Source of the DNA: CAYTGR01 sp964437445
Lineage (GTDB): Bacteria; Chloroflexota; Anaerolineae; B4-G1; SLSP01
Length of the DNA: 16,541 nucleotides
Assembly: GCA_964437445.1 (NCBI GenBank)
Contig: CAYTGR010000074.1
Coordinates: 1-16,541 of the forward strand
Direction of reading: 5' to 3'
The translations under genes and the position numbers were made by a program. The notes under the pieces are model-generated. The model saw only the letters and a program-made list of their open reading frames with translations, made no database searches and had not been told where the DNA came from. Positions 7,179 through 14,841 of the stretch are shown here, in pieces (the first letter of the stretch is position 1; the number at the start of each line of letters is the position of its first letter).

Positions 7179-9179
7179 ATGGACGCCAAACCCACAGCAC
7201 CGGCGAGATTATATCTTGGTTCTGCCTACTACCCGGAACAGTGGCCTGAGGCCAACTGGAAGGAGGATATTCGCCTGATGGCCGCGGCCGGGTTTAACGT
7301 GGCGCGGTTAGGCGAATTCGCCTGGTCCACCCTGGAACCGGCGGCGGGGCAGTTCAATTTCGCCTGGCTGCACAAAGTGATTGACGAGCTGGCAGCGGCC
7401 GGCATCCGCACCGTGCTCAGCACCCCCACCGCGGCCCCGCCCCCCTGGCTGGTGCAACAATATCCTGCCATCCTGGCCATGGATCAAGACGGTCGCCGGG
7501 TCCAGGTGGGCAACCGCTGCCATTATTGTGTTAATTCCCCCGAGTTCCATGCGGCCGTCCAGCGCCTGGTGGGAGCCCTGGGCGCCGAGTTTGGCCGCCA
7601 TCCCTACGTCATCGGCTGGCAGATTGACAACGAATACAACCGTTACTGCTTCTGCGAACACTGCCAGGAGCTGTTTCAGCAATTTCTGGCCCGGCGTTAC
7701 GAAACCCTGGCGGCGCTGAACGCGCGCTGGTCAACCGCCTACTGGAGCCAGACCTACAGCGATTGGACGCAAATTCCGCTGCCCGTTGGCCCGCATAACC
7801 CCGGCCTGATGCTGGAACACCGGCATTTCATCACCCACAGTTACCGCCGTTTCCAGCGCCTGCAGATTGACCAGTTGCGCCCGCACCTGCGCCCCGAGGT
7901 GTGGATCACGCACAACTTTATGTACTGGCATGAGGGCTACGACCACTACGACCTGGCCGCCGACCTGGATCTGGCCTCCTGGGACTGGTACGTGGGAAGC
8001 GGGCACCTGGATTACCAGGTCTCCGGGGCAGCGCACGACCTGGTGCGGGGTTACAAGCGGCGCAGTTTCTGGCTGATGGAAACGCAGCCCGGCCATGTGG
8101 ACTGGCGGCAGATCAACAATGCGCTGAATAAGGGCGAGACCCGCGCCGCCGCCTGGCACGCCGTGGCGCACGGCGCGCAGGCGGTGTTGTACTGGCAGTG
8201 GCGCTCGGCCTACGGCGGCCAGGAGCAGTATCACGGCACGCTGCTTGACCAGTCTGGTCAGCCGCGACCATTTTACGCTGAGGCGCAACAGCTCGGCCAG
8301 GACTTTCAGGCGATCGCCGGCGCGCTGGTTGGCGCTGAAGTGCGCGCCCGGGTCGCCCTCTTGAATTGCTACGACAGCCGTTGGTCCATCCAGGCCCAGC
8401 GGCACCATGCCGGTTTTGATTATCTGGCGCACCTGCTCCATTACTACCGCCCGCTGGCAGCGCGCAACGTCAGCGTGGATATTATCTCGCCGGCTGCGCC
8501 GTTGGATGGCTACGCATTGGTCATTGCCCCCGCCCTGCTCATCCAAACCCCCGCCCAGGTGGCCGCCTTGCAAACCTTCGTAGCCCATGGCGGTCACCTG
8601 GTGCTGACCATCCGCACCGGCATGAAAGATAGCTACAACGCGCTGCTGCCGCAGCGCCAGCCTGGCGGTCTGGCCGGCGTGGCCGGCGTGGAGGTGGAGG
8701 AGTACTACGCCCTGGAGCAACCTGTCCCGCTGCAAGGGGCAGGGCTAACGGGCGCGACCTCGGTCCTGTGGGCCGAACGCTTGCGCTGTCTGCCCGGCTG
8801 CGCCGTGCAAACGCTGGCCAGCTACGGTCCCGCCAACGGCTGGCTGGACGGTCAACCGGCCATCACACGCCACACCTACGGGCGCGGGCAGGTAACCTAC
8901 GTGGGGGTCTACCTTGAGAAAACCGCCGATCAGCAGGCGCTGCTGGATGAGATCCTGCGCACGGCCGGGGTGCAACCCGATCTGAGCACGCCCGCAAACG
9001 TGGAAGCCCGCCGTCTGGTGCGCCCTGACGGCGCGGAAATCTATATCCTCATCAACCACACCCGCCGCGCGGTCTCTGTACCCCTGCCCTGGCCGGCCGG
9101 GGATTTGCTCAGCGGCCGGGCCGTCACGGGCGATCTGTCCCTTGAACCCTATGGGGTCGCGGTGCTGGCCCCGACGTGA
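7179..9179 (+). CDS. ganA: GH42 beta-galactosidase, cytoplasmic
   Basis: The 666-aa enzyme starts LYLGSAYYPEQWPEANWKED, the characteristic GH42 opening, and has the usual family length (about 650-700 aa). No signal peptide is present, so it acts in the cytoplasm on imported galacto-oligosaccharides and releases galactose. The catalytic (beta/alpha)8 domain spans about residues 1-375, with acid/base Glu152 in QIDNEYN and nucleophile Glu301 in LMETQPGHVDW. Cys157, Cys159 and Cys162 with Cys114 or Cys117 resemble the structural zinc site of many GH42 enzymes. A trimerisation domain (about 376-600) and a small C-terminal beta domain (about 605-666) follow. The start ATG has only a weak AAAGAG upstream. 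It is the last gene of the operon; no intrinsic terminator is seen before the convergent RHS block. Confidence 0.95.
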   Translation: MDAKPTAPARLYLGSAYYPEQWPEANWKEDIRLMAAAGFNVARLGEFAWSTLEPAAGQFNFAWLHKVIDELAAAGIRTVLSTPTAAPPPWLVQQYPAILAMDQDGRRVQVGNRCHYCVNSPEFHAAVQRLVGALGAEFGRHPYVIGWQIDNEYNRYCFCEHCQELFQQFLARRYETLAALNARWSTAYWSQTYSDWTQIPLPVGPHNPGLMLEHRHFITHSYRRFQRLQIDQLRPHLRPEVWITHNFMYWHEGYDHYDLAADLDLASWDWYVGSGHLDYQVSGAAHDLVRGYKRRSFWLMETQPGHVDWRQINNALNKGETRAAAWHAVAHGAQAVLYWQWRSAYGGQEQYHGTLLDQSGQPRPFYAEAQQLGQDFQAIAGALVGAEVRARVALLNCYDSRWSIQAQRHHAGFDYLAHLLHYYRPLAARNVSVDIISPAAPLDGYALVIAPALLIQTPAQVAALQTFVAHGGHLVLTIRTGMKDSYNALLPQRQPGGLAGVAGVEVEEYYALEQPVPLQGAGLTGATSVLWAERLRCLPGCAVQTLASYGPANGWLDGQPAITRHTYGRGQVTYVGVYLEKTADQQALLDEILRTAGVQPDLSTPANVEARRLVRPDGAEIYILINHTRRAVSVPLPWPAGDLLSGRAVTGDLSLEPYGVAVLAPT

Positions 9180-9201
9180 AACGAGGATTTGCCGGGAGTC
9201 T

Positions 9202-9380
9202 TTACCATGTTTTCCAGGGTGTGCCCGCGCCGTTGACGCTCTGCGCCACGCGGAGGCCATCCGCAGTGTAAGTATACCCCAGGGTGGCATTCCCGCTCTG
9301 GGCGCGGCCCCACTGCCCGGCGGCGTTGTACGTGTAGGTGAAGACGCCGTCGCTCGTCAGGTTGCCGCGCGCGTCCAGAT
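9202..9380 (-). pseudogene. Rhs-D: truncated YD-repeat core remnant
   Basis: On the minus strand this encodes LDARGNLTSDGVFTYTYNAA, then AQSGNATLGYTYTADGLRVA, and stops at 9202-9204 after GTPWKTW. Positions 9227-9376 are nearly identical to part of the Rhs-C core (11601-11750). Homology starts within a few bases of the stop codon of immunity gene C and ends about 50 bp from the GH42 stop codon. There is no start codon of its own: reading upstream in frame only enters immunity C out of frame. It is the stump of an older RHS gene whose toxin end has been lost, or the displaced end of the array. Confidence 0.8.
9227..9376 (-). repeat. RHS core direct repeat, copy D
   Basis: 150 bp aligned without gaps to 11601-11750 (offset 2374), with scattered substitutions. 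Same orientation as the other copies. Confidence 0.85.
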
Positions 9381-10193
9381 TTATTGAGGCTGTACCGGTT
9401 TGACTATCCACTCGCGGTCAACAAACAAAAGACAATGCTCTGGTGGGGATTGACTTAAATCTGGGCTGAGGACGTCTTCTGGCAGCCAGCCTTCTACTCC
9501 CGATTCTGGATCGCGGATCTGATACATATAACAGCCATTATTGCCTTGGGAATACCAATGCGCTTCCCAAATCTCCAATTGCAGGCCGTGACGCACAAGA
9601 GGATTACGAATGCTGGTTGATACCATCGGATTTGCTGCAAAAAACACGGTTGCGCCTTGCCCTTCCCCGACATTGACATACCCCCATCCCGGCGTTTCTC
9701 TGCGGTTGGGACCTACATTGGTCCAGTCCCACCTGATTCCCAACAAAGGAGAATGATCGGGATATCCTTCTGGGTAACATACCTGGTCACGGGGCAAGGG
9801 GCTGCCGGGGATTTGTGTAAGTTCATCTTGCTCAAGCCATTTACTTTCGTCACCCGAAGGCAAGCGTATGCGGTATATATAACATGCTCTTTCACCATGC
9901 GATGTGTAGATATAATACCATTGCGCCTGCAGAATTTCCACCTGGCTCCCCTTGCCTCCCCAATCCTGTGCCCAGGTTTTCAGGTCAGGTCCTGCCAGTA
10001 AGTCCGTATTTGAAACTACGTATGCATTTCCTGACATAGGTTGATAATGCGGTGTGGGTGTAGGAATTACGCTAACTTGATATCTCCTCACAACTTCGCG
10101 GGTACAGGATAATAACAAATTGGCGCAATAACATACAACTATACATCCGAGTCCCCAAAACAGCCACTGGCGAGCTACAAATGTTTTTTGCAT
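9381..10193 (-). CDS. Putative immunity protein C: lipoprotein with two SH3-like repeats
   Basis: The 270-aa product is not recognised by name. It starts 11 nt after the Rhs-C stop codon, with a purine-rich GGGGAG site overlapping that stop, which is the usual position and coupling of an RHS immunity gene. The N-terminus is a signal/anchor (residues 10-29) ending in LLLSC (Cys30, lipobox-like), then a PTPTP linker, so the body lies outside the cytoplasm. Two internal repeats are visible: about 84-128 (VEILQAQWYYIY, CYIYRIRLPSGDESKWLEQD) and about 203-245 (LEIWEAHWYSQG, CYMYQIRDPESGVEGWLPED). They resemble bacterial SH3-like domains. The inferred role is to block toxin C at the cell envelope. 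The stop codon lies directly against the Rhs-D core. A general lipoprotein caught in the array is the alternative. Confidence 0.75.
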   Translation of the reverse strand: MQKTFVARQWLFWGLGCIVVCYCANLLLSCTREVVRRYQVSVIPTPTPHYQPMSGNAYVVSNTDLLAGPDLKTWAQDWGGKGSQVEILQAQWYYIYTSHGERACYIYRIRLPSGDESKWLEQDELTQIPGSPLPRDQVCYPEGYPDHSPLLGIRWDWTNVGPNRRETPGWGYVNVGEGQGATVFFAANPMVSTSIRNPLVRHGLQLEIWEAHWYSQGNNGCYMYQIRDPESGVEGWLPEDVLSPDLSQSPPEHCLLFVDREWIVKPVQPQ

Positions 10194-10204
10194 TCTATCT
10201 CCCC

Positions 10205-12331
10205 TTATTCTCCAGCGGCAGGGTATGCAGGCTCAATCAGTGCATCTTCCCAAGAAATAGCGCGAAAACCTTCATCCAGCGTGTCCCAACCGCTGGTAAA
10301 CAATTCTTGTTTATATTCCGTAAATCCCCTTGCTCCTCCCACTCCAATATTTAATAAACCACTGGTGAATATAGTTCCGGTTTTCCCGTTATCAGCTAAT
10401 AACCAGCCTCCACCCCAGAACATCTGGACTGATGCCCCAGTACTCCAGCCTCTCCAGAAGTCAGAGATTTGCTCCGGTAAAGCTTTAGACTCCTTCCTAT
10501 GCATCACATCCACCAACGAGCTATAAAAATCCCCCACATAGACCGCGCCGACATCGGCACTGACGGGAAGAGGTCCACCTACACCATAAGAACCGCCTGC
10601 TGATGCGTATTGAGTACCATAGCGATCCACTGAGACACTGGTTGTTCCCCCTACATCTCCAATTGGCGCCGATAACCCGCCATCCACAGTCAACAGATCC
10701 GGTACAGGCGAATAGCCGTCAATGACTTTCTCGTTTCCCCAGTCTCCGTTCAGTTCGTGGAAGACATAGCCACTCAAAATGGTGTTCTGAGAAGCTATTT
10801 CGTTAATGTAATCCCGTAATTTCTTGGTGTAGGGGCCAAAAATCAAGTTTCCCAGCCACCCGCGCTCACGCGTCAACAGTAATTCATCATCCTCGCTACC
10901 GCAACCATCGGACTTTGTCAACGTCCATTCGGGCGTCCATTCGATTTCCAAATTCCAGCCTTTACGGACCAGGCGACCACTGCGCAACCGGTCACCCATA
11001 CCGGCGTGTTTGAGCAACCATAACAACCCGGAAAGTTCTGGTCGCACTAAATAATCATGAAAATAGATCGCATCCGGCGAATCATAAGGCGCGGCCAACT
11101 GGCCCCATGCAACGGACGGATCGGGGCTAAACAAGGCGACTAATTCAGCAAGGCTTGCTGGATAGACGCTGCGCTGAATAAGGCCTTCCGAGAAGTAGCC
11201 AGTGGGATCTACATAGTTGATGGGATTTCCGCTGGCGTAGCGATAGAACGTGCTGGTCGCCACCGGATCGCGTTGTGTGAACCGCCCCGTCTCCGCCTGA
11301 TACCATCTTGCTCTGAGGTAGACCAACCCCACATCTGCATCCTGCCACTCCCCGGTATACCCCAGCCCCGCCTGCGCGCCGCCGACCTCCGCCCCATACG
11401 GCGACCACTCCCGGTCGGCCGTGACCGCGCCCGCGCCGTCCACCGTCTGCCGCACCGACCCCAGCGCGTCGGGCAGGACGTAGGCCCAGGCCGCGCCGTC
11501 CCACTGACCCAGCGTCTCAGCGCCGAGGAGGTAGCGGGTCGCGCCGCTGCTCAGCAACTCCGGCACGGGCGTCGCCCAGTCCCAGGCGAAAGTCGTGACC
11601 ACGCCGTTGCTGCTCTGCGCCACGCGGAGGCCATCCGCGGTGTAAGTATACACCAAGGTGGCATTCCCGCTCTGGGCGCGCACTAACTGCCCGGCGGCGC
11701 TATAGGTGTAGGTGAAGACGCCGTCGCTCGTCAGGTTGCCGCGGGCGTCCCAGGTGTACGGCACGCCGCCGGCGCTCGTCAGGCGATGGGCCGCATCGTA
11801 AGTATACGTCGTGACGGTGGTGCCGCTCAAGGGCGTGGTCTCCGTCAAGGCCGTGCGATTGCCGGCGGCGTCGTATTGGTAGGCATACGCCTCCCCGGTG
11901 GAGTAGGTCGCCCCGACCAGGCGGCCCAGGGGATCATAGGCATAGGTGAGCGTCCGCGTCACCACGGTCGCTCCAGTGGCCGTGCGCAGGGCCGGGGCCG
12001 CCAACCCGGCCGGCGGCAGCCAACGGCCGGCCCGCTGGCCGGCAGCCGCCGGGTATTCCAGCCGCGCCCGCCAGTGATAGGCAGTCCCGGCGCTCAAGCC
12101 GCTCACCCCCTGGGTCAGCGGCACCCCGGCGGTCAGGGTGTCCGTCCAGGCGGTTGTGCCGCTCAAGACGGTCGTGGCCGTGAAGGGCGTCCCCACCGGG
12201 GCCACCTGCCAGGCCAGCCGGACCCGGCCCCGGCCCCCGGGCGCGCGCCCGGTCAGCGCCAGTTGGAAGGCCGTCGCGCTCGCCCCGCGCCCGCCCGAGG
12301 CGAGCAGGAAACGGAGGTTAGCTTTTACAAC
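10205..12331 (-). CDS. Rhs-C: 5'-truncated RHS/YD-repeat protein with unrecognised C-terminal toxin domain
   Basis: Reading 5'->3' it encodes a fibronectin-III-like segment (AGTAYHWRARLEYP), several YD repeats (LTYAYDPLGRLVGATYSTGE, YDAAGNRTALTE, TYDAAHRLTSAGG) and the RHS core (DALGSVRQTVDGAG, LVYLRARWYQAETGRFTQRD). The core ends at NYVDPTG (Asp at 11209-11207). RHS proteins build a cocoon that houses and releases the variable C-terminus. The last ~330 residues are unrelated to toxins A and B and are not recognised. Their first half contains AIYFHDYLVRPELSGLLWLL and GNLIFGPYTKKLRDYINEIA; the second half is glycine-rich (SVSVDRYGTQYASAGGSYG, GLLNIGVGGARGFTEY) and may form beta structure. There is no start codon or RBS at the 5' end: the frame opens inside immunity gene B, a junction artefact. 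It is therefore a displaced cassette, probably silent unless fused to a complete rhs gene by recombination. Confidence 0.8.
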   Translation of the reverse strand, partial: VVKANLRFLLASGGRGASATAFQLALTGRAPGGRGRVRLAWQVAPVGTPFTATTVLSGTTAWTDTLTAGVPLTQGVSGLSAGTAYHWRARLEYPAAAGQRAGRWLPPAGLAAPALRTATGATVVTRTLTYAYDPLGRLVGATYSTGEAYAYQYDAAGNRTALTETTPLSGTTVTTYTYDAAHRLTSAGGVPYTWDARGNLTSDGVFTYTYSAAGQLVRAQSGNATLVYTYTADGLRVAQSSNGVVTTFAWDWATPVPELLSSGATRYLLGAETLGQWDGAAWAYVLPDALGSVRQTVDGAGAVTADREWSPYGAEVGGAQAGLGYTGEWQDADVGLVYLRARWYQAETGRFTQRDPVATSTFYRYASGNPINYVDPTGYFSEGLIQRSVYPASLAELVALFSPDPSVAWGQLAAPYDSPDAIYFHDYLVRPELSGLLWLLKHAGMGDRLRSGRLVRKGWNLEIEWTPEWTLTKSDGCGSEDDELLLTRERGWLGNLIFGPYTKKLRDYINEIASQNTILSGYVFHELNGDWGNEKVIDGYSPVPDLLTVDGGLSAPIGDVGGTTSVSVDRYGTQYASAGGSYGVGGPLPVSADVGAVYVGDFYSSLVDVMHRKESKALPEQISDFWRGWSTGASVQMFWGGGWLLADNGKTGTIFTSGLLNIGVGGARGFTEYKQELFTSGWDTLDEGFRAISWEDALIEPAYPAAGE
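11315..11824 (-). repeat. RHS core direct repeat, copy C
   Basis: Positions 11315-11735 align to 14145-14565 (offset 2830) with about 17 differences in 421 bp by hand count. The stretch 11401-11520 is identical to 14231-14350. Homology continues to 11824 after a 48-bp segment that copy B lacks. It encodes the last YD repeats and the core. Confidence 0.92.
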
Positions 12332-12332
12332 G

Positions 12333-13166
12333 CTAATGCACAGGCAACCAGGCCAAAATACCAAAGTTCTTGCCGCGCATCCACCGCGATAAATGGCGGG
12401 TCTTCGTGTCATAAATGTATGCCTGCGTCGGGTCGTTTTCACCACCACTAATGCTAAAAAGCAAGTAACGCCCGCCGGGTGACAAAAACCCTGAATTCCT
12501 AATCTGGTGGGGCAAACAGGGTGAAAAGTCCAGTATTTGCCAGGTCTCCACTGCCAGGAATTGGCATAAATCTACATATCCATACATGCCCATCAGATCT
12601 GCTGACTCTTTTTCACCATGCCACGACGTGATTGCCCCCGTTTGTGGCTCTACTCGATATTGGTGACCGGTACTATGGAAAACGACATACTGACCATCCA
12701 AGGTCCAAGAGATCCAGCGGGGGACATCCGTAGCGGTGGTGGCTTCCATTAGCCATCGGAAATTCTTACCATTCCAGTCAACCACGCACAGTCCTTCTTT
12801 TATCGGCGGCGTTTCATAGAGTGGATATTCTTCCGGCTGTTTTTTGCCCGGTCGAAAAACTAAATAATGGGTTGACTTCAGATCTGTAATGCCATCACTG
12901 CACCGAAACGCTACAGATTGTAAATTGGGTGCCCAGGTTGGCACATCCACATACACGTCAGAGGGGGTAATACGAGTCCAACGTTGGGTCAAAATGCGTC
13001 CGGGTCTGAAAAGGTATATCGCTTGGCTAGGGCCATCGTCAACATCCGTCCGCAACAGTAATGCAATAGTACCTGGCAAACGCAGATATGGCCATTGCCA
13101 CATCAATACACCTAATCCGATGAGTAAACCGATTGCTATCCCTAATCGTCTGATCCATTGACGCAT
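12333..13166 (-). CDS. Putative immunity protein B: membrane-anchored beta-propeller-like protein
   Basis: The 277-aa protein starts 24 nt after the Rhs-B stop codon, with GGAGG 4 nt before the ATG. An N-terminal anchor (about residues 7-26, LGIAIGLLIGLGVLMW) is followed by repeated TolB/WD40-like blade motifs: PTWAPNLQSVAFRC (77-89), RWISWTLDGQYVVFHS (150-165) and GFLSPGGRYLLFSIS (226-240). The propeller would lie on the outer face of the membrane. Since toxin B looks like a peptidoglycan amidase, an exported binding protein in this position is most simply its immunity protein. The family is not recognised as a known immunity family. The gene ends at TAG 12335-12333 and the Rhs-C homology starts within about 20 bp. 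Confidence 0.78.
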   Translation of the reverse strand: MRQWIRRLGIAIGLLIGLGVLMWQWPYLRLPGTIALLLRTDVDDGPSQAIYLFRPGRILTQRWTRITPSDVYVDVPTWAPNLQSVAFRCSDGITDLKSTHYLVFRPGKKQPEEYPLYETPPIKEGLCVVDWNGKNFRWLMEATTATDVPRWISWTLDGQYVVFHSTGHQYRVEPQTGAITSWHGEKESADLMGMYGYVDLCQFLAVETWQILDFSPCLPHQIRNSGFLSPGGRYLLFSISGGENDPTQAYIYDTKTRHLSRWMRGKNFGILAWLPVH

Positions 13167-13190
13167 CTCGCCTCCATCTTACAAAACAGC

Positions 13191-14696
13191 TTAACGACAA
13201 CGTTTTGTGACCGGAATGTCATCCGGAATGTGGACGATAGCCATCATGTTCACTTCTGTGAATGTGTCGTTAATAGCTCTGCTACCCCAACCGCTAGCTG
13301 GGCTAGAATGGTCTACTATGTGAGGGGTGAGGCCTTGATCTCCCCAAATCGGTTCGTTGCTATTGTCCGGTGGTAGCCCGCCCCTTCGCGTTAAAGCTCC
13401 CCAACCGACTATAAAGGCAACATGATTGTACTGGCCTCCGGCTCTTACAGCAGGTGCATGTTCTTGACGGTAGAAAACTACATCTCCCAGGCGTGTGTCA
13501 AACGACACTGGCATATACTCTGTACGGGCGTTGCCATTGGCGTCCCAATCCACGGCCCACGGTAAAACTGGCGAACCAGTATCCACTGATTGTTTGTCTG
13601 CATCCTTGCCTGTTGCTACTTGTTCTCCATAATAGTAAGACACGGCAAAGCCTCTGTCGCGGGTCAAGTAGTCAAACAAATTATCAGTTAAGGCCCAGGC
13701 TTCCCCACAATACGCTTGATCTATGTTTTCCCCCACGCGAGGATCTATCACTGTGCATCCCAACCATCCAGAACAAGGTTTAAAGGGAGAGCTGGCATAG
13801 TGATAACCAGTACAGCGACTGGCACGGACCAGGGCAGGTTTTTCGAAAAACCATCGTGTATCTTCAGGGAAATAGCCAGCACGTAAGGCTTGTGAAACAA
13901 AGTTGGTACAATCACTGTTGCCGAATTCCCCATATTCGGAATTAGGTGGTGGTGATTTCCAATCCAGCGCATACTGAACTGCTCGATTCCGGTCATAAGG
14001 GATTTGCCCTGAAGGATCTGTAAAGTGGAGCGGGTTTCCAAAACTGTACAGGTAGCGGTTGATACTGGGGGGATTACGGAAGTCAGGAGTTACAGGATCT
14101 GGACTGATAAATTGGCTAAGAGTTGGTTGATACCACCTGGCCCGGAGGTAGACCAACCCCACATCTGCATCCTGCCACTCCCCGGTATACCCGAGCCCCG
14201 CCTGCGCGCCGCCGACCTCCGCCCCATACGGCGACCACTCCCGGTCGGCCGTGACCGCGCCCGCGCCGTCCACCGTCTGCCGCACCGACCCCAGCGCGTC
14301 GGGCAGGACGTAGGCCCAGGCCGCGCCGTCCCACTGACCCAGCGTCTCAGCGCCGAGGAGGTAGCGGGTCGCGCCGGCGCTCAGCAACTCCGGCACGGGC
14401 GTGGCCCAGTCCCAGGCGAAGGTCGTGACCGCGCCGTTGCTGCTCTGCGCCACTCGTAGTCCATCCGCAGTGTAAGTATACACCAACGTGGCCGTCACGC
14501 TCTGGGCGCGGACCAACTGCCCGGCGGCGCTATAGGTGTAGGTGAAGACGCCGTCGCGCGTCAGGCGATGGGCCGCATCGCAGGTGCAGGTCGTGACGGT
14601 GGTGCCACTTGCGTTGACCTGCTGCACCCGCGTGCCATCGCCATCGTAAAAGAACCGTGTCACGCCGCCTACGGTGGCGGAAGTTGTCACATACAT
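13191..14696 (-). CDS. Rhs-B: truncated RHS core with Amidase_6-like C-terminal toxin domain
   Basis: From ATG 14696 the frame encodes 501 aa. YD repeats (FFYDGDGTRVQQVNA, YTADGLRVAQSS) lead into the RHS core (DALGSVRQTVDGAG, WYQPTLSQFISPDPVT), which ends at HFTDPSG (Asp227). The C-terminal ~270 residues begin IPYDRNRAVQYALDW and contain NSDCTNFVSQALRAG (Cys263) and QYNHVAFIVGWG (His425). That is the Cys/His pattern of the putative amidase family Amidase_6, papain/NlpC-like hydrolases that would cleave peptidoglycan cross-bridges or similar amides. The RHS N-terminal part is absent: a full RHS protein has well over 1000 residues. The ATG has only a distant AGGAG (about 13 nt) and may not be a real start. 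The core lacks one 16-residue YD unit present in Rhs-C. It is followed by immunity B. Confidence 0.82.
   Translation of the reverse strand: MYVTTSATVGGVTRFFYDGDGTRVQQVNASGTTVTTCTCDAAHRLTRDGVFTYTYSAAGQLVRAQSVTATLVYTYTADGLRVAQSSNGAVTTFAWDWATPVPELLSAGATRYLLGAETLGQWDGAAWAYVLPDALGSVRQTVDGAGAVTADREWSPYGAEVGGAQAGLGYTGEWQDADVGLVYLRARWYQPTLSQFISPDPVTPDFRNPPSINRYLYSFGNPLHFTDPSGQIPYDRNRAVQYALDWKSPPPNSEYGEFGNSDCTNFVSQALRAGYFPEDTRWFFEKPALVRASRCTGYHYASSPFKPCSGWLGCTVIDPRVGENIDQAYCGEAWALTDNLFDYLTRDRGFAVSYYYGEQVATGKDADKQSVDTGSPVLPWAVDWDANGNARTEYMPVSFDTRLGDVVFYRQEHAPAVRAGGQYNHVAFIVGWGALTRRGGLPPDNSNEPIWGDQGLTPHIVDHSSPASGWGSRAINDTFTEVNMMAIVHIPDDIPVTKRCR
14145..14606 (-). repeat. RHS core direct repeat, copy B
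   Basis: Partner of 11315-11824. One 48-bp (16-codon) unit is missing between two GTCAGG words (11730-11735 and 11778-11783 in copy C), leaving a single GTCAGG at 14560-14565. The reading frame is preserved. Confidence 0.92.
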
Positions 14697-14806
14697 AGAA
14701 AATTATTTTCTCCTAAGGGATTACCTCTCAAGTCTGTGACAAGCTCACCACTATCTGTTTGGATTGGCACTCTGTAACTTATGGTAGGGGATCCATGGTC
14801 TTCAAT
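14687..14806 (-). pseudogene. Short coding scrap between immunity A and Rhs-B
   Basis: The minus strand is open for 39 codons, with protein-like content (PTISYRVPIQTDSG, ELVTDLRGNPLGENNF), before a TGA at 14689-14687. There is no plausible start codon ahead of it. It overlaps the first codons of Rhs-B in another frame. It looks like the 3' end of a former cassette gene left at a recombination junction; the family is not recognised. Chance openness over 120 bp cannot be excluded. Confidence 0.35.
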
Positions 14807-14841
14807 TCACCTCTGCTATAGTGGCAGCTTGGGTTATCCAA

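Noticed and set aside
7731..8735. 334-codon minus-strand frame opposite the GH42 gene
   Set aside because: Shadow frame: the plus strand carries an intact GH42 enzyme with its catalytic residues.
9381..9411. ATG at 9411 as a start for the Rhs-D remnant
   Set aside because: The first codons come from the end of immunity gene C in another frame. The remnant has no real start or toxin part.
12332..12448. N-terminal 39 codons that would extend Rhs-C to an ATG at 12448
   Set aside because: They read immunity gene B out of frame across the cassette junction. The RHS homology starts only near 12330.
11273..12451. Plus-strand open frames over the RHS cores
   Set aside because: They are Arg/Pro/Gly-rich antisense shadows that recur in the same form at each core copy because the core itself is repeated.
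9227..14606. CRISPR or transposon explanation for the repeated sequences
   Set aside because: The repeats are long coding direct repeats inside RHS cores. There are no short regularly spaced repeats, no terminal inverted repeats and no transposase or integrase gene in the window.
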